Assembly (NCBI RefSeq): GCF_031128465.2
Contig: NZ_CP155618.1
Span: 3,462,501 to 3,526,500, forward strand
DNA from: Mariniflexile litorale
GTDB lineage: Bacteria > Bacteroidota > Bacteroidia > Flavobacteriales > Flavobacteriaceae
Length of the DNA stretch: 64,000 bases
Direction of reading: 5' to 3'
In this document: positions 35,599 through 43,539 of the stretch, one piece after another
Numbering within the stretch: position 1 is the stretch's first letter
How the letters are laid out: every line of letters begins with the position of its first letter
Position numbers and translations under genes: made by a program
The notes under the pieces: generated by a model
Database searches by the model: none
Seen by the model: only the letters and a program-made list of their open reading frames with translations
What the model was told of the DNA's origin: nothing

Positions 35599-35640
35599 CA
35601 AATGTATAAACTGAAAAGTATTTTACCAAACGTTCGGTAA
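35599..35640 (-). promoter_or_regulatory. Bacteroidota promoter with overlapping TetR operator (regulator 2)
   Basis: On the minus strand TTG (35629-35627), a 20-base spacer and TACATTTG (35606-35599) fit the -33/-7 consensus exactly. The palindrome TTACCAAACGTTCGGTAA (35623-35640, one mismatch) covers the -33 element. With a start 4-5 bases past the box, transcription begins at about 35594, the first base of the ATG. Confidence 0.8.
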
Positions 35641-35846
35641 TTTATTTTAAAAGATATTGTTATCTAAATAATTACGCTTGATTAGTAATGGTAGTAACGT
35701 ATATAAATTTGCAGTATTAAATCTTGAAATTAGGTGGATGTAATGACCGCTAGCTAGAAAATATGAAATCGTTTTAATATTTTATAACTAATGTTAAACG
35801 AATTTAATTGAAATTTTCTACAAAGTCAAATAGCAAATTTTAAATA

Positions 35847-35877
35847 ATAAAAAAATCCTGATAAACTTATCAGGATT
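35847..35877 (-). terminator. Rho-independent terminator of the GNAT/nitrilase gene
   Basis: AATCCTGATA (35854-35863) pairs with TATCAGGATT (35868-35877). On the minus strand the stem leads into a run of seven or more T, 25 bases after the stop codon. The rest of 35641-35902 is AT-rich and shows nothing else. Confidence 0.85.
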
Positions 35878-35902
35878 CTAAATATATAATTTTAAAATAA
35901 AT

Positions 35903-37426
35903 CTATTTCTTCCGCAATTCAAACAAATCCTTACGTCTATCACGCAAGTTTCTAACACTACCAAATTGATTCAATTCACGAAGCATATCAATATCTACAT
36001 CAGCAATTAAAATCATTTCAGTATTAGTAGTGGCTTCGGCTTTTATTCCATTGGCAGGAAATGCAAAATCGCAAGGTGTAAATACCATCGATTGTGCAAA
36101 TTGTATATCCATATTGTGTACTTTTGGTAAATTACCAACACTCCCAGCGATGGCTACATAACATTCGTTTTCTATAGCACGAGCTTGAGCACAATGGCGC
36201 ACTCTGGAATAACCATTTTGAGTATCGGTTAAAAACGGTACAAATAATATATCCATACCTTCATCCGCAAGAATTCTGCTCAATTCCGGGAACTCCGAAT
36301 CGTAACAAATAAGAATACCAATTTTACCACAATCAGTATCATAGGTTCTTAATTCATTTCCACCTTGCATGCCCCAAACTTTAGCTTCATCAGGGGTTAC
36401 GTGTAGTTTTTCGTAGCGTTCGGTAGTTCCATCTCGCTTACATAAATACCCCACATTGTATAACAAATCGCCTCTTAATTCGGGCATACTGCCTGTGATG
36501 ATATTGATGTTGTATGAAATAGCAAATTCAGAAAATTTTTGTACAATAGTTGGAGTGTGTTTTGCTAGTTCTCGAATGGCTTGACTTTCGGGCATGTGGT
36601 TATGGTCTGCCATTAAAGGTGCATTAAAAAATTCGGGAAACAAAGCGAAATCAGAACGATATGCCGACACGGAATCTATAAAAAACTCCGCTTGTTGCAT
36701 CAATTCTTCCATGTCTTTATACAAACGCATTTGCCATTGTATTAAGCCTAGGCGCACTACTTTTTTCTTAGTAATAGCTTTGTTGGTTTTCTTCTCGTAG
36801 TAAATGTTATCCCATTCTAAAAGCACCGCAAATTCTCCTGAAGCTGTATCGCCTTCCAAATAGCCTTTTAATATTTTAGATGGATGAAAATCGTTCGATA
36901 TCTGAAAGTTTAAAACTGGGTCGTGAATTTCTTTTCTTCTAACCTTGTCAATATATTCTTTAGGGCTCATTAGTTCAGCGTGCTTATGGTAGTTAGGTAT
37001 TCTACCACCAAAAGCAATACCTCTTAGGTTTAATTTTTCAGTAAGCTCTTTTCGGTAATCGTATAAACGTCTGCCAAGGCGTAAGCCACGGTATTCTTTT
37101 TTTATAAACACATCAATACCATACAACACATCGCCTCTATCGTTATGCGTGCTAAATGTAAAATTCCCCGTAATATCTTCATACGTATGGTGGTCGTCAA
37201 ATTGATTATAATCTAAAATAATAGATAAAGCACAACCCGCCAATTGCCCATTAACTTTAATAACTACTTGTCCTTCCGGAAATTTTTCAATTAAAGATTT
37301 TATATGGTATTTTCTCCAGTACGACCCCGGCATACTAGCGTAAGCTTCAATCATTACTTCTTTAAGCTGTTGGTAGTCTTCTAAAGTTAAATACTGTAAT
37401 TCTATGTTTTCAATATTACGTATCAT
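35903..37426 (-). CDS. Bifunctional GNAT acetyltransferase / carbon-nitrogen hydrolase fusion protein
   Basis: A known fusion of 507 residues. The N-terminal half (1-215) is a GNAT domain with the acetyl-CoA loop YGIDVFIKKEYRGLRLGRRL. The C-terminal half (221-507) is a nitrilase-superfamily amidase with its catalytic triad: Glu in ALFPEFFNAP, Lys in RYEKLHVTPDE, and Cys374 in GILICYDSEFPELS. No signal peptide is present. It probably acetylates an amine or hydrolyses an amide; the natural substrate of the fusion is unknown. The gene stands alone, ended by a strong terminator, with a repeat of family A upstream. Confidence 0.93.
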   Translation of the reverse strand: MIRNIENIELQYLTLEDYQQLKEVMIEAYASMPGSYWRKYHIKSLIEKFPEGQVVIKVNGQLAGCALSIILDYNQFDDHHTYEDITGNFTFSTHNDRGDVLYGIDVFIKKEYRGLRLGRRLYDYRKELTEKLNLRGIAFGGRIPNYHKHAELMSPKEYIDKVRRKEIHDPVLNFQISNDFHPSKILKGYLEGDTASGEFAVLLEWDNIYYEKKTNKAITKKKVVRLGLIQWQMRLYKDMEELMQQAEFFIDSVSAYRSDFALFPEFFNAPLMADHNHMPESQAIRELAKHTPTIVQKFSEFAISYNINIITGSMPELRGDLLYNVGYLCKRDGTTERYEKLHVTPDEAKVWGMQGGNELRTYDTDCGKIGILICYDSEFPELSRILADEGMDILFVPFLTDTQNGYSRVRHCAQARAIENECYVAIAGSVGNLPKVHNMDIQFAQSMVFTPCDFAFPANGIKAEATTNTEMILIADVDIDMLRELNQFGSVRNLRDRRKDLFELRKK

Positions 37427-37456
37427 TTAAAATCTTTTTAATATTAATAATTATTT

Positions 37457-37609
37457 GGGCGTTACCCGAAAAGGGTCGGGCTATTCGTTGCAATCTTTTT
37501 AAAAGGTCATTGTGAGGAGGCACTAAAGAAGCAATTTGCCAATTTTAGTTTTTACCAAAGTTTTATTTCAATACGTTTTAAAAAGGATTTTCACTGCTAT
37601 CCCTAACGC
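37457..37609 (+). repeat. Intergenic repeat family A, copy 4, with nested family B element
   Basis: Ends are GGGCGTTACCC (37457-37467) and ATCCCTAACGC (37599-37609). CAATCTTTTTAAAAG and CGTTTTAAAAAGGATT form the stem, and its loop holds a family B unit (GTCATTGTGAGGAGGCAC, then AAGCAATTTGCC, 37506-37540). This is the same nested layout as at 9765-10015. It fills most of the 228-base gap between two minus-strand genes. Confidence 0.75.
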
Positions 37610-37654
37610 AAAAAAATCGCGTAAATTTAATGAAATTCTAGGTAAATAATACCC

Positions 37655-38653
37655 TTATTGTTTTTTCATAAACTGACGTAAAGCCACCCATTGTTTCAAC
37701 ATATCTCTAGCATCTTGCGCCGGATACCCTAAAACGGTTTTTCCAGCTGCCACATCTCCAACCACTCCAGATCCTGCACCAACGGTGGCACCCGAATGAA
37801 TGGTGGTATGGTCTTTAATAGAAGCACTACCGCCAATAATAACACCATCTCCTAAGGTTACTGAGCCAGCAAGTCCGCTATGTCCCGCCATTATGCAAGA
37901 GCGTCCCATAATACTGTTGTGTGCTACTTGTACTAAATTATCAATTTTGCAACCATCGCCTATAATGGTTGAACTGAACTTAGCACGATCTACACAGGAG
38001 TTGGCACCAATTTCAACATAATGCCCTATGATAACATTACCTATTTGCGGTATTTTAACAAGGCCTCGACCATCATCACTTGGTCTGTAACCAAAACCAT
38101 CAGCACCAATACTAACGTTGGTGTGAAAAATACAATGGTTACCAATAATACAACGCTCTCTAATAACGGTTCCAGACCAAACGATGGTATTATCACCTAT
38201 AATTGTTTCATCAAATACACATACATTAGGGTATAAAATAACGTCATTGCCTAATTCTACATCTTTACCAACATAGCAGTTAGCACCAATTTTACATCCT
38301 GCTCCTATTTTTGCTGTATCGTGAACTACTGCGGTAGGATGGATATCAGTATCAAATACGGGTGATGGTGGGTTAAATAGCTCTAATATTTTAGCCATGG
38401 CTAAGTCGGCATTTTTTACCTTAATTAAAGCTCTGTTATTACCAGGTTCTATTTTTAAAGTATCATTTATTACGGCAGCGCAAGCTTTAGAGTCTGCCCA
38501 ATGTTTAGCATATTTAGTACTTCCTATAAAAGTAATATGGTTGCTGTTAGCGTTTTGTAATTGCTCAGGGCCTTCAATGGATTGTGTGGTGTTTCCAATT
38601 AACTCACCGTTTAAAATGCTGTTAATTTCCTTAATGGAATACGATTTCTTCAA
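37655..38653 (-). CDS. lpxD: UDP-3-O-acylglucosamine N-acyltransferase
   Basis: LpxD (332 residues) adds the second acyl chain to the lipid A precursor, using acyl-ACP in the cytoplasm. An N-terminal uridine-binding domain (SYSIKEINSILNGELIGNTT, ITFIGSTKYAKHWADSKACA) precedes a left-handed beta-helix of hexapeptide repeats (IGAGCKIGANCYVGKDVELG and similar), with GADGFGYRP and the catalytic His245 in VQVAHNSIMG. The end is LKQWVALRQFMKK. Translation must start at TTG 38653: an in-frame TAA lies 6 bases upstream and no early ATG exists. The other lipid A genes are not nearby; Bacteroidota often carry a second lpxD next to lpxC/fabZ, so this may be a paralogue. Confidence 0.93.
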   Translation of the reverse strand: MKKSYSIKEINSILNGELIGNTTQSIEGPEQLQNANSNHITFIGSTKYAKHWADSKACAAVINDTLKIEPGNNRALIKVKNADLAMAKILELFNPPSPVFDTDIHPTAVVHDTAKIGAGCKIGANCYVGKDVELGNDVILYPNVCVFDETIIGDNTIVWSGTVIRERCIIGNHCIFHTNVSIGADGFGYRPSDDGRGLVKIPQIGNVIIGHYVEIGANSCVDRAKFSSTIIGDGCKIDNLVQVAHNSIMGRSCIMAGHSGLAGSVTLGDGVIIGGSASIKDHTTIHSGATVGAGSGVVGDVAAGKTVLGYPAQDARDMLKQWVALRQFMKKQ

Positions 38654-38723
38654 AATTTAAGCTGGGTTTTAGGTTCATACGAAGTATTGGTAAATTTAAT
38701 GAAAAAAACGAGATTTTAAATTT

Positions 38724-39896
38724 TTATTCCTCAATTCTGTTTTCATCAAAAGCGGAAGGTAATAGTTTGGGAATGAATTTAACAACCAAAGGTAATAATA
38801 GCGCGCCACCAGGTAGTAAAAAAATGGCGAGACTAGGAATAGACTTAAAAATATCTAGCAATTGCTCTTGTACTTTTTTTTGTTCAACACGGGTTAAATC
38901 GCGTTGAGTAGATTGTGTAAGCAGTACCATAAGTTCTTTGCTGTCTTTTAACTCTTGATACAGGCGTTTGCTGTTTCTAATAATAAGCTTTTTAACCATT
39001 TTACTCGAGTTATTGTAAAAACTCTGTGCCATGTTGCTAGAACTTAACAAAGCAATATCGTCTCTATGTACATTGTAAAAGGTATTTACCGTTTTCATGG
39101 ATTGTTTGATGTGCACAGCATCAACATATAAATCGGCGCTTAATTGAAGTAGAAATTGTTGTTCTCTTTTATCAATTGTTTTATCACTCCATGTCGCCAT
39201 ACATGCTAAATCTAGAATATAATACTTTTCTAAATTGGTTTTTATAGTTTTTATGGCTTCGGAATAAATGATAGGGGTACTGTCATGAAAGCGTAACGAC
39301 GATTCAAACAATTTAATTAAACCATCATCGTATTTGTTTTTTGATGCTTTTGAATTTAAAGCACCTAAAGAAATAGCTTCAATTGAAGATTCTAATGTTT
39401 TGATATAGTCAATAGATATAGTTTCAAGTTTTAAGAACTCTTCATACGCTAGCACATCAACATAAAGGAGCGCATTAATTATAAAGTAATTAAAATTTTT
39501 GGTAATGAAGTTGTCATCAATTTGAATACGCTTGTGTATTATTTTTTCTAGTTGTTCGCTAGATTTTTTATCACCAAGAAAACCTAAGAAAAACGAAGTT
39601 TTAAGTTCATTTATTTCGGTGTAAAAGTTAATAACACTATCAACAAAAGGAATTTCTGTTTTAGAATTTGTGTGCGTGTATAGTAGCGCTAAACACAAAT
39701 TGGTTTTAGAAAGCTCTTCATCGGTAAAATCATGATTTGAAATTACATTACAAACAATATCAAAATTACTTCCATAAATAAACCCACAATCTCGTAAAGC
39801 GTTGTAAAAGGTCTCACTTTCAACGTTTAGAAAAGAAGTGTTTTTAGTGACTTCTTTAAGTAGTTTTTTAATCCAGCCGTTAGCTGATGGGTTCAT
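38724..39896 (-). CDS. LETM1-related protein
   Basis: A 390-residue, mostly helical protein. The long N-terminal part (residues 1-330) has no motif I recognise. The C-terminal 60 residues have LLDIFKSIPSLAIFLLPGGA, LLLPLVVKFIPKLLPSAF, which matches the core of the LETM1 family (a membrane helix with the IP.L..FLLPGG.LLLP signature). Flavobacterial proteins of this type have been called LETM1-related biofilm-associated proteins; a role in ion exchange is not shown. It has its own promoter (TTG, 21 bases, TACTTTTG). The gap to LpxD is only 70 bases, so LpxD may be read from the same transcript. Confidence 0.8.
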   Translation of the reverse strand: MNPSANGWIKKLLKEVTKNTSFLNVESETFYNALRDCGFIYGSNFDIVCNVISNHDFTDEELSKTNLCLALLYTHTNSKTEIPFVDSVINFYTEINELKTSFFLGFLGDKKSSEQLEKIIHKRIQIDDNFITKNFNYFIINALLYVDVLAYEEFLKLETISIDYIKTLESSIEAISLGALNSKASKNKYDDGLIKLFESSLRFHDSTPIIYSEAIKTIKTNLEKYYILDLACMATWSDKTIDKREQQFLLQLSADLYVDAVHIKQSMKTVNTFYNVHRDDIALLSSSNMAQSFYNNSSKMVKKLIIRNSKRLYQELKDSKELMVLLTQSTQRDLTRVEQKKVQEQLLDIFKSIPSLAIFLLPGGALLLPLVVKFIPKLLPSAFDENRIEE

Positions 39897-39916
39897 GACT
39901 CTTTTATTTATTCCTG

Positions 39917-39948
39917 CAAAAGTAATGTTTTAGGCATATTATAAACAA
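39917..39948 (-). promoter_or_regulatory. Promoter of the LETM1-related gene
   Basis: On the minus strand TTG (39948-39946), 21 bases, then TACTTTTG (39924-39917) fits the Bacteroidota -33/-7 pattern. The predicted start near 39912 gives a leader of about 16 bases. Confidence 0.7.
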
Positions 39949-40056
39949 ATATTTTCATTAACAAAACTTTAACAAAATCGTTCTTTGAGTTTTTTAGTGA
40001 TAACAGCAAGCAACTCTTTAATAATGCAATTTCTCTGCGTTTAAATGTGGGTAAAC

Positions 40057-41325
40057 TTATTTTTCTTCCATTTGCGATCCTATAAAAGGTATTCTTGGTG
40101 CTAAAAAGTAACCTGTTAAACTGGCAAATAAAATAGGAATAAAATGCCCAAACCCTGTTAATGTAGCAAGTAAAATAGTGGTACTCATAGGGGTTCTGGT
40201 TACGCAAGCGTTAATGGCAGCCATACAGCTAACAATGGCTAAAGTGGTGTTGATGGTTGGAAATAGTTTATTAATAATTAAACCCAATGTGGCGCCAACA
40301 AAAAATAGCGGAATGATAAAACCACCCCTCCAGCCAGAAGTTACGGTTATAGAAATGGCAATGATTTTGAAAAATAAAACAGTTATTAAAAGTTGTAACG
40401 AATAGTTTCCTATTAGCAATTCATTAATTTGGTGATGTCCAAAATACCTTGTCATAGGAAAATAATAAGCAATACAACCAAGTAGTACACCACCTATTAA
40501 TGTTTTTATATAAATAGGGATGGGTTGTTTCTCGAATATCAGTTTAAAGCACTTTGTGATGTATATAAATACCCATCCAAAAAAGGTGCCTACAATAGCA
40601 AATAAACACGCATAGCTAAAATCAAAAATTCCTGAGTATTCATAAGACGATAAATCCCAGGTAGCACCCAAACCCAAATGGATTATTAAAGCAAAAACAA
40701 TATAACTAAAACTACTAGCCACTAAAGCGGGAATGATCGCTTTATAATATTCAACGGCGTGTTTGTGGTGCAATATTTCTAACGAAAACAAACTTCCGCC
40801 TAATGGTGCACCAAATAGGGCTGTAAAGCCCGATGCCATACCTGCAATACTTAACGATCTTAATTCTTCACCTTTAAGCCTGAATAATTTCCCTAACCAA
40901 CTTCCTGTAGAACCTGTTACTTGTACCAAAGGAGCTTCAGGACCTAAACTCCCTCCCGACGCAACGCATAATAAAGAAGACAACACCATAGAAGGGTTGT
41001 TCTTGGGGTCTAGCTTGCCATTATTAAAACGAATGTTATTTACTATTAAATGTATTTCACCAGGGTCGCCAATAAAATGAATAATTAAACCTGCTAAAAG
41101 TCCGCAACTAGCCATAACAGGAATCACTTCCCAACCAGAAAAAAATGCCAGTTTGTGGGTCAAAAATTCAAGCACCATCCAATAAATACCGGCTATAACA
41201 CCACCTATTAACCCAACTAATGCCCATAGCACAAACGTACGGCTAAAAACAAAAGGATTAAACCGTATGGGTTGGTCTAAAATGTTTAAATAGGTAACTA
41301 GTTTCCTTCTTTGTTTTAATTTCAC
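40057..41325 (-). CDS. ClC-type voltage-gated chloride channel / H+ antiporter
   Basis: A polytopic membrane protein of about 422 residues. ClC signatures are present: GSLGPEAPLVQ (selectivity filter 2, with the gating Glu), ALFGAPLGGSLFSLEILHHK, and GWRGGFIIPLFFVGATLG. A conserved Tyr near the C terminus that would complete the filter is not obvious to me, and there is no CBS domain. The start is uncertain: there is no ATG, and I prefer GTG 41325 (MKLKQRRKLVTYLNIL) over TTG 41349, because TATACTTG (41354-41347), a near-match to the -7 box, covers the latter. It probably moves chloride, or exchanges it for protons. Confidence 0.88.
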   Translation of the reverse strand: MKLKQRRKLVTYLNILDQPIRFNPFVFSRTFVLWALVGLIGGVIAGIYWMVLEFLTHKLAFFSGWEVIPVMASCGLLAGLIIHFIGDPGEIHLIVNNIRFNNGKLDPKNNPSMVLSSLLCVASGGSLGPEAPLVQVTGSTGSWLGKLFRLKGEELRSLSIAGMASGFTALFGAPLGGSLFSLEILHHKHAVEYYKAIIPALVASSFSYIVFALIIHLGLGATWDLSSYEYSGIFDFSYACLFAIVGTFFGWVFIYITKCFKLIFEKQPIPIYIKTLIGGVLLGCIAYYFPMTRYFGHHQINELLIGNYSLQLLITVLFFKIIAISITVTSGWRGGFIIPLFFVGATLGLIINKLFPTINTTLAIVSCMAAINACVTRTPMSTTILLATLTGFGHFIPILFASLTGYFLAPRIPFIGSQMEEK

Positions 41326-41486
41326 TATATAATAAACTTGCTTAAACAAGTATAATTTGTTTGTAGAATAATTAGGTGTAACAACAATGTAATACCTTTT
41401 TAGGTTTGTAAAAATAGTAATTATTTCTTTTTACTTAACATATGTCTAGGTTATACATTCTACGGAAACTTTTCTTTTTAATACGC

Positions 41487-42230
41487 TTAGTGTCGTTTTT
41501 TTCGATGTTTATATTTTCTTTTTGTTTTTATTAGTTTATACCTGAAATCGTCATAAAATAAACTTATTAGTAAAATTAATGCTCCAAAAATCAAGGTGTT
41601 TAATTTTAAATTCATTTCAGAATATAGATACCCACCAACTATTCCACCTGCAAAAAAGAATAAAATAATGTAACTTCTAAGTTTAATGGTTGCTTTTAGC
41701 TTGTCCTTAAGCGGGTATTTTTTTGGGAAGAATAATTGAGATATTTCAATACCTAAATCTGTAAAAAGGCCAGTTAAATGTGTTGTTCTTACAATGGCAT
41801 TTGAAATTTTTGTCACATATGAGTTTTGTAATCCCATAGCAAAGAGTAGCAAACAAGCTATTATGTCTGGATATTTTATTTCTAAAATATCGCTAAATAG
41901 TGCAATTGCTACTAAAATGACACATTCAATTATAGTGGGTATAACAAATACATTTAGTTTTTTGTTTTCCTTAAAGGTTTCAATAAGAAAACTGGATGAA
42001 AAAGAACCCAATAGAAAAGCGAAAATATATAGAAAATAGATGGTGCCTTTCCAAAATTCAAAATTTGCAACATCATTAATAAATAAAGCAAAGTGTCCTG
42101 TAACATTTGTAGTCAACTGTTTAAAAGCCAAAAAGCCAGTAACATTTACTACTCCTGCAACAAAAGACAAAATGGTGGCAATACGTAGGTTGTGTTTTAA
42201 TGTTCTGCTTTTACCTTGATGTCTAAACAT
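41487..42230 (-). CDS. DUF1275 (YoaK) family membrane protein
   Basis: A 247-residue protein with six or seven membrane helices. The N-terminal ATILSFVAGVVNVTGFLAFK, TTNVTGHFALFI and the middle AMGLQNSYVTKISNAIVRTT, HLTGLFTDLGIEI are the marks of the DUF1275 family, whose function is unknown. The C terminus is rich in basic residues (KTKRKYKHRKKRH). It lies upstream of the ClC channel on the same strand with a 137-base gap. Confidence 0.88.
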   Translation of the reverse strand: MFRHQGKSRTLKHNLRIATILSFVAGVVNVTGFLAFKQLTTNVTGHFALFINDVANFEFWKGTIYFLYIFAFLLGSFSSSFLIETFKENKKLNVFVIPTIIECVILVAIALFSDILEIKYPDIIACLLLFAMGLQNSYVTKISNAIVRTTHLTGLFTDLGIEISQLFFPKKYPLKDKLKATIKLRSYIILFFFAGGIVGGYLYSEMNLKLNTLIFGALILLISLFYDDFRYKLIKTKRKYKHRKKRH

Positions 42231-42969
42231 TCAAAATTTTATTTAGTGTATTATTCGAAAGTGTTTGTATCGCTTAAGTTTTATTTTGAATAAAGGTATT
42301 CAATTTAAGTTTTAAACAAGAAAGAACAAAAGAAAGAATAATTAATAGTAATATGTAATTTTAACAATATTTGTGACGGGTTGTTTCTTAGCAGAATTGT
42401 GATGGCTGTTTCTTTCTTTAATACCATCTATAGAGAAATTAATAATCTAGGGTGAGTCATTCGTCATAGTGCCTATGGATAATTCATATAATAATGTAAT
42501 ACAAAATTAAGTTCATTAATAAATCAATAATCTTTAAGAATTCTGTAAGTAGAAACCTTAATATAAATAATTAAACACCTTATTTCTATTTAAGTGATTA
42601 ATCTTTATGTGATTAATTGTTTTATAAGTAGAGGTTGCCTTGCCTGACTGATACATTTCATTAAAAAAGTATCAACTAATATAGCCAAGGTGCCTATTTA
42701 TAATGCAAATGTGTGAATGCTTAAAAAAAACGTTAAATCCTTATATATTTCAAGGATTATCCTTATCTATTTTTTGTCATAATGTATTATTTTTGAGATG
42801 ATTATAATTTAATTGTAAATTTTAAAATCAATAAAAAAGCAAATCTTTGTTTGCTACTGTTTTTTATTCTCTAAAACAAAAAAATCCAAGATTAAAAACT
42901 TGGAAGGGAGATTGAATTTTCAATAAGGAACTTAATTAAGATAGAAAAATTATTAAACAGCCAATAATT
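42231..42969. other. Gene-poor region upstream of the Rhs remnant
   Basis: About 740 AT-rich bases with no frame worth calling. Near its right end AGCAAA/TTTGCT (42838-42855) followed by TTTTTT, and TCCAAG/CTTGGA (42885-42904), are small plus-strand hairpins, the first terminator-like. I saw no tRNA or known RNA fold here. Together with the next two entries it makes 1.3 kb without an intact gene. Confidence 0.5.
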
Positions 42970-43104
42970 ATGAAAAATAAAACAATAATAATACTACTGT
43001 TTGTTTCTGTAGTTTTCAATGTGTATTCTCAACAAAGCAACTACATTCCCAATAAAGTAATCCCCCCTTCACCAACGTCGGTAGCTCTAGGTCAATGTCA
43101 TTAA
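42970..43104 (+). pseudogene. N-terminal remnant of an Rhs/YD-repeat secreted protein
   Basis: ATG 42970 opens 44 codons: a signal peptide (MKNKTIIILLFVSVVFNVYS-QQ) followed by VIPPSPTSVALGQ, then CH and a stop. Very large Rhs-like proteins of Bacteroidota typically begin, after the signal peptide, with PP-P-P-AASLGKYG-IPV. Here the text breaks off just at LGQ. None of the rest of such a gene (usually several kb) is present downstream, so a large deletion is the simplest reading. The leader could still be expressed as an exported peptide. Confidence 0.55.
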
Positions 43105-43308
43105 GTTGAACAATTAAATGATTAATATTTAGTGATTTAACCTTTTTTTTAAGTTGTAAAAGCCAGCAAGAGCCAGAAAAAAAAACAATAAAGCTATGTT
43201 AAGTAATTAGAGTAGCTTTTTGTAATCTAGGGCTATGAATAGAAAGTATAAATTTCATAATAAAATAGGCCTATACTTTGTAAGTTTTGCTACAGTAATT
43301 GGATAGAT

Positions 43309-43335
43309 ATTATTATTATTATTATTATTATTATT
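43309..43335 (+). repeat. (ATT)9 microsatellite
   Basis: Nine perfect ATT units in the non-coding stretch 43105-43539. A minus-strand frame across it that encodes poly-Asn is an artefact of the repeat. Nothing else is seen in 43105-43500. Confidence 0.9.
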
Positions 43336-43507
43336 GAAAATTTCGACTACTGTATAAAAGAAAAAGACATGATAGTTTCCACCCAAACTAAAACTAGATA
43401 ATATATAGCCTTGTATAAACAATATTATCACAAAATTTCTAAACCAGAAATTTCTAAACAACGTTTAAATACTTATCTTGTTACCCAATTAAAAATTAAC
43501 TAAAAAC

Positions 43508-43537
43508 AGTCCCTCTCTTTTGGAGAGGTTAAGAGAG
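43508..43537 (+). repeat. Short palindromic repeat (CCCTCTCTTTTGGAGAGG type) at the symporter start
   Basis: CCTCTC pairs with GAGAGG around TTTTG-like loop bases, and a second GAGAGG lies 2 bases before the ATG. The motif is common between genes in flavobacteria. Here it supplies a purine-rich AGAGAGGA where the ribosome would bind, so a hairpin may hide or expose the start of the symporter gene. Confidence 0.55.
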
Positions 43538-43539
43538 GA

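Noticed and set aside
39908-40207. Minus-strand frame of 99 codons after the ClC gene
   Set aside because: It overlaps the conserved C terminus of the ClC channel in another frame and its sequence looks like no protein family.
42231-42969. tRNA or small RNA gene in the gene-poor region
   Set aside because: I found no T-loop or anticodon arm and only two short hairpins; transcription data would be required.
43255-43461. Minus-strand frame encoding poly-Asn
   Set aside because: It is produced by the (ATT)9 repeat, has no plausible start signal and no conserved-looking text.
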